Assembly: GCA_038251325.1 (NCBI GenBank)
Contig: JBBSBL010000085.1
Location: 1-8,662 of the forward strand
Direction: 5' to 3'
Origin: JBBSBL01 sp038251325
GTDB taxonomy: Bacteria > Actinomycetota > Thermoleophilia > Solirubrobacterales > Solirubrobacteraceae
Length of the DNA: 8,662 nucleotides
Position numbers and translations under genes: made by a program. The notes under the pieces were generated by a model. That model did no database searches. It saw nothing but the letters and a program-made list of their open reading frames with translations, and was not told where the DNA came from. Every line of letters begins with the position of its first letter. Position 1 is the first letter of the stretch. Of this stretch, positions 1 through 5,204 are shown piece by piece.

Positions 1-173
1 ATCGTGGCCGCGGCGAGGACCGGCCGCGGGCCGAACGTCACCGCCCCGCCGCGCGCGACGACCATCGTCTCCACGCGCGGGCCGGTCGCGGCGGGCGCGC
101 CCGCGGGGGCGAGCGCCGCGAGCGCGGCGAGCGCGCCGGCCGATGCGAGGGACCGCCTCTTCGCGGCCGCGGC
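1..173 (-). CDS. N-terminal part of a second secreted protein, start codon not found, runs off left edge
   Basis: Reading the minus strand from 173 gives a textbook Sec signal peptide: a Lys-Arg-Arg cluster, then an Ala/Leu-rich stretch (LASAGALAALAALAP) and an AGAPAA cleavage region. A mature start follows (TGPRVETMVVARGG). In this frame almost every third base is G or C (one exception in about 57 codons). The overlapping frame of the upstream gene has several A or T third bases here, so this frame is the coding one. No ATG, GTG or TTG lies in frame just before the signal peptide. A GTG at 175 would serve if one base were missing just after it. The mature part is too short to identify. By neighbourhood it may be another DUF4430-like secreted protein or a partner of the riboswitch-controlled gene, but that is inference. 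Confidence 0.5.
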
Positions 174-1339
174 ACCCCGACGTAGACGGCGATCCGGGTG
201 ACCCGATCGACCGGGACCGACCGGTTCCCCGCGCGGTCGGTCGCGATCACCGAGAGCAGCCAGCGCCCGCGCGGCAGCCGCCCCGGCAGGAGGTAGGACC
301 AGTCGGCCCGATCGCCGACGCCGAAGGCGCGCGCCGGGTTGCGCCGACAGCTCGCCGCGCGGAAGCGCTCGCGGGCCCCGTCGTACCACGAGCAGCGCCC
401 GCGATCGCGACCGGTGAGCACGAGCGCCACCCGCGCGAGTCCCGACGGGTCGGCGGCGACGGCGCCGCGCAGCTCCCGCGGTCCCCGCCGGAGGCGGAAG
501 ACCTGGTTGTGGTGGACCGAGGTGAGCCGGGCGACCGGCGGGGCGCGGTCCGGCGTGGGCGGCGGGGCGATCACCGTCCCCGTGTCCGAAAGGCACGAGC
601 CGTCGCCGCCGAGGCGCGCGCACAGCGTCGTGCGCACCGCGTCCGAGCGGGCGAATCCGTCCTTGCTCGCGCGCAGCAGCGCCGCGTCGCCGTCCGCGGC
701 GGTCACCTGCGCCGTGCCGTCCGCGCCGGTCAACGCTGGGACGCTGCCGCCGCTCACGGTGGCGCCGGCGACCGGCGCCGGCATCCCGTCGGCGGCGTAG
801 CGGACGACCTTCACCGCGAACGGCTGCCCGCGACCGGCGCGCTCGGGCGCGCTCAGGCCGAGCGGCATGACCGGAGCGTTCGTGCACCCCTGGGTCTGTG
901 CGTTGTAGTCGCAGCGATCGAGGAAGAAGAGGACGCGGTCGCCGTCCTGCAGCTCGGTGTCGCAGATCCCGGTGGGCGAACGGTGCTCGTTCACCCAGAG
1001 GCTGAAGTAGCTCGAGGCGTCCGGCGGCGCCTCCCCCTTCAGGCTCGTCACGAAGTACCCCAGGCCGTCGGACCACGAGGCCCCCCATACCCCGCCGGTG
1101 GCCCGCTCCAGCGCGCCGGCGGCGCTCGTGCCGGAACAGGAATGGACGGGGTTGCCATCCTTGACGACGGGCGAGGTCGTCGTGGTCACGGTGGTACGCG
1201 GCAGCAGCGTGGCGCCGGCGCCCTCGATGCGGACCGAGACGGTGGCCGGCGCCGCCGCCGCCGCGGCGGACGGGAGCAGGAGGAGCAGCGCCACCAGGGC
1301 GCAGGCTCCGACGAGGGAGCGGGTGAGTCGGTTCGGCAT
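38..1339 (-). CDS. Secreted DUF4430 (transcobalamin C-terminal-like) protein under a cobalamin riboswitch
   Basis: As read, 433 residues. The start chosen is ATG 1339, because GGAAAGGGG (1357-1349) sits 9 nt before it; an ATG at 1348 directly abuts that Shine-Dalgarno and is less likely. Residues 1-30 are a signal peptide (NRLTR, then a Leu/Ala core ending in an Ala run). Residues 31-142 look like DUF4430: a beta-rich start (TVSVRIEG), C68 in HSCSG, SDGLGYFVTSL, a YFSLWVNEH strand (111-119), C126, and the DGDRVLFFLD end (132-141). DUF4430 is the family of the C-terminal domain of transcobalamin and intrinsic factor. Residues 158-240 resemble an Ig/carboxypeptidase-regulatory-like domain, and 268-388 a second Ig-like domain. 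Eight cysteines in the mature part (68, 126, 143, 152, 240, 249, 316, 331) suggest disulfides outside the cell. After residue about 388 the frame becomes Arg/Pro-rich and non-coding-like and overlaps the next signal peptide, so the true C-terminus is probably near 175. Extracellular corrinoid binding is inferred from domain plus riboswitch. Confidence 0.8.
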   Translation of the reverse strand: MPNRLTRSLVGACALVALLLLLPSAAAAAAPATVSVRIEGAGATLLPRTTVTTTTSPVVKDGNPVHSCSGTSAAGALERATGGVWGASWSDGLGYFVTSLKGEAPPDASSYFSLWVNEHRSPTGICDTELQDGDRVLFFLDRCDYNAQTQGCTNAPVMPLGLSAPERAGRGQPFAVKVVRYAADGMPAPVAGATVSGGSVPALTGADGTAQVTAADGDAALLRASKDGFARSDAVRTTLCARLGGDGSCLSDTGTVIAPPPTPDRAPPVARLTSVHHNQVFRLRRGPRELRGAVAADPSGLARVALVLTGRDRGRCSWYDGARERFRAASCRRNPARAFGVGDRADWSYLLPGRLPRGRWLLSVIATDRAGNRSVPVDRVTRIAVYVGVPRPRRGGPSHRPARSPRSRRSPPRARPPRPARAWRRWSSRAAGR

Positions 1340-1348
1340 TCGGGCCAT

Positions 1349-1364
1349 CCCCTTTCCGCGAGGG
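1349..1364 (-). promoter_or_regulatory. Ribosome binding site inside a small hairpin (likely riboswitch expression platform)
   Basis: On the minus strand CCCT (1364-1361) can pair with AGGG (1353-1350) across a 7-nt loop CGCGGAA. The strong Shine-Dalgarno GGAAAGGGG (1357-1349) therefore lies half in the loop and half in the stem. It follows the B12 box by about 20 nt. I see no T-tract, so ligand control of translation rather than of termination is the simpler reading. Confidence 0.5.
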
Positions 1365-1385
1365 ACGTATGGGCTCTCGGCCGGA

Positions 1386-1540
1386 GGTAGGTCTCCTGGC
1401 TCCCGGGCCGACCTCCCGCGCCTTCCCGCGGACGCCGTGGCGTCCGCAGTGGCTGCGCCGCACGCGGCGCGTGCGGGAGGCATCCCCGGTCACAGTGGCG
1501 GGACCGCGCCGGACTCGCACCGGACTTCCCCGACCACCGA
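1386..1540 (-). promoter_or_regulatory. Cobalamin (adenosylcobalamin-class) riboswitch
   Basis: Read on the minus strand, the conserved blocks appear in the right order. GGGGAAGTCCGGTGCGAGTC lies near 1531-1512, then CCGCCACTGTGACC near 1501-1488, then GGGAGCCAGGAG near 1405-1394, ending in the B12 box AGCCAGGAGACCTACC (1401-1386), one base off the common AGYCAGGAGACCKGCC. A closing helix forms from GGT+GGTC (1538-1532) with GACC, a bulged T, and ACC (1393-1386). Peripheral hairpins are visible: an 8-bp stem at 1458-1476 and GACGCC/GGCGTC at 1431-1444. It lies in the leader of the secreted DUF4430 gene, so that gene should be repressed when cobalamin is plentiful. Confidence 0.95.
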
Positions 1541-1561
1541 CCGCTGTCGTCTGGCGCGGCG

Positions 1562-1567
1562 ATCCTA
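1562..1567 (-). promoter_or_regulatory. Possible -10 box for the riboswitch transcript
   Basis: TAGGAT on the minus strand lies about 24 nt before the closing helix of the riboswitch, which would place transcription start near 1555. No convincing -35 is seen. It fits the TAnnnT form found before other genes in this window. Confidence 0.35.
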
Positions 1568-1603
1568 CACCGCCCGGCCACGGGCCCGCGGCGGGCCGAG
1601 CGC

Positions 1604-1609
1604 TATCGT
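1604..1609 (+). promoter_or_regulatory. Possible -10 box of the adenosyltransferase gene
   Basis: TATCGT ends 11 nt before the GTG at 1621, which would give a leader of only a few bases. It is back to back with the riboswitch promoter candidate, so both B12 genes would share a divergent promoter region of about 50 bp. Confidence 0.3.
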
Positions 1610-1620
1610 CCGAGAAGCCC

Positions 1621-2178
1621 GTGACGGTCAACCTCACCCGCATCTACACCCGGCTCGGCGACGACGGGGAGACCCATCTCGGGGACATGAGCCGGGTACC
1701 GAAGACCGACCAGCGGATCGTCACCTACGGCACCGTCGACGAGCTGAACTCCCAGCTCGGCGTCTGCCGGACCGTAGCCCTCCCGGAGGGCTACGACGCG
1801 TGGCTCGCCCGCGTCCAGAACGACCTCTTCGACGTCGGCGCCGACGTGTCGGTGCCGCTCGGCGACACGAAAGCCCGCCTGCGGGCGCGCGGCGAGCAGA
1901 CGTCGTGGCTCGAGGCCCGCTGCGACGAGGTCAACGCGACGCTCGCCCCGCTCCACTCCTTCGTGCTGCCCGGCGGGACGCCGGCCGCCGCACAGCTTCA
2001 CGTCGCGCGGACCGTCTGCCGCCGGGCCGAGCGCCACGCGGTGGCGTGCGGCGAGGCGATCAGCCCGGAGGTCGGGCGCTACCTCAACCGCCTGAGCGAC
2101 CTGCTCTTCATCCTCGCGCGCGGGGCCAACGGCGGTGAGGAGCCGCTGTGGGACCCGGAGCGCTACCGGGACGCCTGA
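1621..2178 (+). CDS. PduO-type ATP:cob(I)alamin adenosyltransferase
   Basis: 185 residues, the usual length of a single-domain PduO/MMAB-type enzyme. It transfers the adenosyl group of ATP to cob(I)alamin in the cytoplasm and makes adenosylcobalamin. Family motifs are clear: the N-terminal ATP-binding segment IYTRLGDDGETHLGDMSRVP (8-27) with K28, D30 and R32; GTVDELNSQLG (37-47); FVLPGG (114-119); RTVCRRAER (130-138); and the C-terminal signature RYLNRLSDLLFILAR (153-167). The start is GTG 1621: homology begins within a few residues of it, and GAGAAG nearby could act as a weak Shine-Dalgarno. The open frame extends upstream through the riboswitch DNA without family similarity, so longer starts are unlikely. 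It is divergent from the riboswitch gene and is not itself under that riboswitch, which is on the other strand. The 3' end overlaps the convergent phosphoesterase gene by 16 bp. Confidence 0.95.
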   Translation: MTVNLTRIYTRLGDDGETHLGDMSRVPKTDQRIVTYGTVDELNSQLGVCRTVALPEGYDAWLARVQNDLFDVGADVSVPLGDTKARLRARGEQTSWLEARCDEVNATLAPLHSFVLPGGTPAAAQLHVARTVCRRAERHAVACGEAISPEVGRYLNRLSDLLFILARGANGGEEPLWDPERYRDA

Positions 2179-2978
2179 GCGGCCGCCCAGCCGTCCGCGG
2201 CCCGGACCCACACCGAGGGCGGAGCGGGCGCGAAGCGCTCACCGTCCCACCGGCGCGCCGAGATCTCGATGCGGTCGGCGGCGACGTCGATCAGCGCGTA
2301 GCCGTTCTCCTCACCGCGCCGCCGGTGGGAGACGGCGGTCGGCGCCCACAGCGCGATCACCCGGCGCCCCGCGGGCGTCGCGTGGAGCCACGGCCCGTCG
2401 TGCGCGAGATGCCGGTGACCGGAGAGCAGGAGGTCGACACCCCCGGCGACGGCGGTCGCAAGCAGGCCGGCGCCGCCTTCGAAGGAACGCTCCCGCTCCC
2501 CGGGCGGCGCGACGAGCGGGTGGTGCGTGAGCAGCACCGCCGCGCGCGGCGGGGAGGGCTCGGCGAGGACGGCGGCGAGCCGGGCGACCTGCGCCGGCTC
2601 CACCCGTCCCTCGATCCGCCGCCGCGGGCTCGCCGTGCAGACCGCGGCGACGAGCGCCTGCGGCCCGCGCCAGACGGGCTCGAGGTCGGCGCCGATGGTG
2701 GCCCGCCAGCGGCCGAAGGGATCGGCGATGCGCCGCCTGAGGTCGTAGAGCGGGATGTCGTGGTTCCCCGGCGTCGCGAGAACCGGGGCGCCGAGCGACG
2801 CGAGCCAGCCCTGGGCCGCGACGTACTGGGCGCGACGCGCGCGCTGGGTGAGGTCGCCCCCGGCCAGGACGAGCGCCGGCTCGTCCTCCCGCAGCGCCGC
2901 CGCGAGCGCGCGCCCCACGACCGGGTCGTCGGCCCCGAAGTGCAGATCCGCGACGTGGGCGAGCCGGGTCGCGCTCAC
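2163..2978 (-). CDS. Calcineurin-like metallophosphoesterase (CpdA/Icc-like)
   Basis: 271 residues, near the normal length of small class III cyclic-nucleotide phosphodiesterase-like enzymes. All metal-binding motifs of the family are present in order: D11-x-H13 (HVADLHFG), GGD ending at D42 (LAGGDLTQ), GNHD (71-74), THH (151-153) and GHRH (187-190). It should be a di-metal phosphoesterase in the cytoplasm; no signal peptide or membrane span is seen. CpdA-type cAMP phosphodiesterases share this motif set, but the real substrate cannot be read from sequence. The start is GTG 2978, which overlaps the TGA of the upstream membrane phosphatase as GTGA, so the two are very likely translationally coupled. 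The frame stays open far upstream, but that part is the shadow of the membrane phosphatase gene. The 3' end overlaps the convergent adenosyltransferase. Confidence 0.9.
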   Translation of the reverse strand: MSATRLAHVADLHFGADDPVVGRALAAALREDEPALVLAGGDLTQRARRAQYVAAQGWLASLGAPVLATPGNHDIPLYDLRRRIADPFGRWRATIGADLEPVWRGPQALVAAVCTASPRRRIEGRVEPAQVARLAAVLAEPSPPRAAVLLTHHPLVAPPGERERSFEGGAGLLATAVAGGVDLLLSGHRHLAHDGPWLHATPAGRRVIALWAPTAVSHRRRGEENGYALIDVAADRIEISARRWDGERFAPAPPSVWVRAADGWAAAQASR

Positions 2979-3823
2979 GCGCCGGGGCGTCGCAGCGCGA
3001 GCGCGAGACCGGCGGCGAGCCCGAGGCCGGCGACGGCGATCGCGCTCGCCCCGGCCACGAACGCCGTGTGCTCCTGGGCGTAGGCCAGCGCCGCGCTCGG
3101 ACGGGCGAGCACGCCCAGCCCGAAGGCCGCGGCGGCGACGGCGGCCGCGATCACGGTCGGCGCGACGGTGGTCTCGACGCGGGGCAGGGATCGGCCTCCA
3201 GGCGCCGTCGCCCGGCCCGGGCGCGCCCACAGCGCCGTCAGCATCGCGAGCGTCCAGATCCCGGCGACGAGGTAGCCGGCGAGCACGTCGCTCGGCTGGT
3301 GCCATCCGATGATCAGCACGCCGAACGGCACCGCGACCGCGAAGGCCCCGCCGCCGGCCGCGGCGAGCGGGCGCCGCCGCGGCGGCGCCACGAGCACCGC
3401 GGCCAAGGCGAGCGACATCGCGGCCGTGGAGTGCCCGCTCGGCCAGGCGCTCAGCGACACCTGGGTCGTCCCGAAGAGATCGGCTACGCGCGGCGCCTCC
3501 ACGAGCGGCTTCAGCAGCTGGGTCGTCACGCTCGCCCCCGCCAGCAGCACGGCGGCGCCGAGCGCGAGATCGGGGCGGCCGCGGACGAGGGCGACGGCGA
3601 CGAGCAGGGCGCCGATCACCGCGAAGGGCAGCGGGTCGCAGAGGTGCGCGAGCGCCGGGGCGATCCGGTCCACCGGGCCGCGATCGAGGCCGAGGTAGCC
3701 GCGCCGGGTCACCACATCGAGCCACGCGCCGATCGGCGTGTGGAAGGCGGCGGCCCACAGGGCGACGAGGGCCACGAGACCGGCAAGCGTGCCGGTGAGG
3801 GCGAGGCGGGCACGGCGGGTCAT
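2975..3823 (-). CDS. PAP2-superfamily membrane phosphatase, atypical motif 3
   Basis: 282 residues with about six to seven hydrophobic spans. Residues 11-27 form the first span, with others near 66-80, 87-102, 133-146, 159-174, 180-198, 222-240 and 254-277. PAP2/LPP enzymes remove phosphate from lipids such as undecaprenyl diphosphate or phosphatidic acid at the outer membrane face. Motif 1 is K105-x6-R112 but followed by V rather than the usual P. Motif 2 is intact (PSGH, 128-131). Motif 3 keeps the catalytic H175 and D179 (WHQPSD), but the expected SR six to seven residues before the histidine is G168-V169. It is probably an active or diverged phosphatase; the substrate is unknown. The ATG at 3823 is chosen because TACCCT lies 8 nt upstream and the first span follows soon after; no good Shine-Dalgarno is seen. 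First gene of an operon with the phosphoesterase. Confidence 0.9.
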   Translation of the reverse strand: MTRRARLALTGTLAGLVALVALWAAAFHTPIGAWLDVVTRRGYLGLDRGPVDRIAPALAHLCDPLPFAVIGALLVAVALVRGRPDLALGAAVLLAGASVTTQLLKPLVEAPRVADLFGTTQVSLSAWPSGHSTAAMSLALAAVLVAPPRRRPLAAAGGGAFAVAVPFGVLIIGWHQPSDVLAGYLVAGIWTLAMLTALWARPGRATAPGGRSLPRVETTVAPTVIAAAVAAAAFGLGVLARPSAALAYAQEHTAFVAGASAIAVAGLGLAAGLALALRRPGA

Positions 3824-3831
3824 CTCGAGCG

Positions 3832-3837
3832 AGGGTA
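3832..3837 (-). promoter_or_regulatory. Possible -10 box for the PAP2 operon, leaderless-type spacing
   Basis: TACCCT on the minus strand ends 8 nt before ATG 3823. Transcription would then begin at or next to the start codon. The absence of a Shine-Dalgarno fits a leaderless transcript. Confidence 0.3.
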
Positions 3838-3915
3838 GCGGGCGCACGGGTGCTCTCCCGCGCGAATCCGACCCGCGTCGGCGCCTCCCGCCTCGGCGTG
3901 CGGCATCCTGCGGGC

Positions 3916-5124
3916 GTGCCCCCGCCGCCGCACCAGCCGACCTCCGGCGACCCGTTGGCCCGCCGCCGGACCGCCGATCGCGCACGGTCGGTGCGGGTCC
4001 GCCGCCGCCGTGCCGCGGCGCTCGGCGCGGTCGCGCTCGCCGCGCTGGTGACCGGCGCGATGGTCGCCGCCGGCTCTTCCGGGGAAAGCGGCGGGCCGCC
4101 CCGCGTCGCGGGCGCCCCGCCGCCGCCGGAGCACCCCGTCCACCTGACGATGGAGGTCAACGGCGACCTGCTCATCCACTCCCCCGTCTGGTACCAGGCC
4201 CAGGCGCTGGCGGGCCGGAGCGGCTACGACTTCCGCCCGATGCTGAGGGAGATCCGGCCCTACGTCCGGGGCGCCGACCTCGCCGTCTGCCACGTCGAGA
4301 CGCCGATGTCCCCGCGCCCGCCCCAGGGCTACCCCGTCTTCAACACGCCGCCGGCGCTGGCCCGCGCGATCCGCTGGACGGGGTGGGACGCCTGCGACAC
4401 CGCGTCGAACCACTCGCTGGACCAGGGCCAGTACGGGGTCGACGAGACCGGTCGCGCGCTGGATCGCGCCGGGGTCCGGCACACCGGGTCGTTCTCCTCG
4501 CCGGCCGCCCGGAGAAGGATCCTCATGCTCGAGGCCAAGGGCGTGAAGGTCGCCTATCTCGCCTACACCACGATCACCAACGGCATCCCGCTCCCCCACC
4601 CCTGGTCGGTGAACCTCGGCCTCGCGCGCACGATCCTCTCCGACGCGCGCCGCGCGCGCCGCGCGGGCGCCCACGCGGTCATCGTCAACCTGCACTGGGG
4701 CGAGGAGTACCAGTCGCAACCATCGCCGAGCCAGGAGCGCCTCGCCCGGGTCCTCACGCGCTCGCCCGCGGTCACGGCCGTTGTGGGCCAGCACGTCCAC
4801 GTCGTCCAGCCGATCCGCGCGGTGAACCGCAAGATGGTCGTCTTCGGCGAGGGCAACCTGCTCTCCAACCAGACCTCCGCCTGCTGCCCGGCGGCCTCGC
4901 AGGACGGGATCCTCGCGCTCCTGCGACTGGTGATCGACCACCGGGGCGCGCGCGTGACCCGCGTCGACTACGTGCCGACCTGGGTCCGCCATCCGGACTT
5001 CACGGTCCTCCCGGTGCGCGCCGCCCTGCGCCGCGGCGAGGGGCCGGCGAGCGAGCTGCGCGCGTCGTGGCGGCGGACGGTCGGCGTGGTCGGCGTCTCG
5101 CGCCGCGACGCGCCCCTACGCTGA
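3916..5124 (+). CDS. Membrane-anchored CapA/PgsA-like protein (PGA_cap metallophosphatase fold)
   Basis: 402 residues from GTG 3916; GTGs at 3898 or 3850 are also possible. A basic Arg-rich N-terminus (16-32) precedes one membrane span (33-52), then a Pro/Gly-rich linker, so the catalytic-type domain should lie outside the cell. The domain has the CapA family marks: NGDLLIH (82-88), D121 with HVETP (126-130), a SNHSLDQGQYG block (164-174), HWGEEY (H260), VVGQHVHVVQP (H293, H295) and VFGEGNLLSNQ shortly after. Family members take part in poly-gamma-glutamate capsule synthesis or are putative phosphoesterases of cell-surface polymers. No capB, capC or ligase neighbour is visible here, so capsule synthesis is not supported by context. 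It is divergent from the PAP2 operon with a gap of only 92 bp, and is followed by a hairpin terminator. Confidence 0.88.
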   Translation: MPPPPHQPTSGDPLARRRTADRARSVRVRRRRAAALGAVALAALVTGAMVAAGSSGESGGPPRVAGAPPPPEHPVHLTMEVNGDLLIHSPVWYQAQALAGRSGYDFRPMLREIRPYVRGADLAVCHVETPMSPRPPQGYPVFNTPPALARAIRWTGWDACDTASNHSLDQGQYGVDETGRALDRAGVRHTGSFSSPAARRRILMLEAKGVKVAYLAYTTITNGIPLPHPWSVNLGLARTILSDARRARRAGAHAVIVNLHWGEEYQSQPSPSQERLARVLTRSPAVTAVVGQHVHVVQPIRAVNRKMVVFGEGNLLSNQTSACCPAASQDGILALLRLVIDHRGARVTRVDYVPTWVRHPDFTVLPVRAALRRGEGPASELRASWRRTVGVVGVSRRDAPLR

Positions 5125-5127
5125 CCC

Positions 5128-5153
5128 GATCCGTAGTCGCTGCGGATCCTTCT
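5128..5153 (+). terminator. Hairpin terminator after the CapA-like gene
   Basis: GATCCGTAG (5128-5136) pairs with CTGCGGATC (5140-5148), nine pairs with one G-T wobble and a TCG loop, followed by CTTCT. It starts 4 nt after the stop codon. The T-rich tail is short, as is common in high-GC actinobacteria. Confidence 0.65.
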
Positions 5154-5191
5154 CCGTAGGCCCGGCGATGCCCGCGACCGGCGGCCTGCCC

Positions 5192-5197
5192 TAGCCT
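5192..5197 (+). promoter_or_regulatory. Possible -10 box with leaderless spacing before the oxidoreductase
   Basis: TAGCCT is followed by 7 nt (GCCGGAC) and then ATG 5205, with no Shine-Dalgarno between. This spacing is what a leaderless transcript would need. Confidence 0.4.
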
Positions 5198-5204
5198 GCC
5201 GGAC

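Noticed and set aside
143..1390. Long plus-strand open frame of 415 codons opposite the DUF4430 gene
   Set aside because: Its translation is Arg/Gly/Ala-rich without domains, and it is the antisense shadow of a well-supported minus-strand gene; high GC makes such frames common.
2979..4175. N-terminal extension of the metallophosphoesterase frame to 670 residues
   Set aside because: The extension is Arg/Pro/Ala-rich shadow of the PAP2 gene; the phosphoesterase fold begins right at GTG 2978.
3916..5124. Capsule (poly-gamma-glutamate) biosynthesis locus
   Set aside because: Only the CapA-like protein is present; no CapB ligase or CapC membrane partner is visible, and CapA-fold proteins often stand alone.
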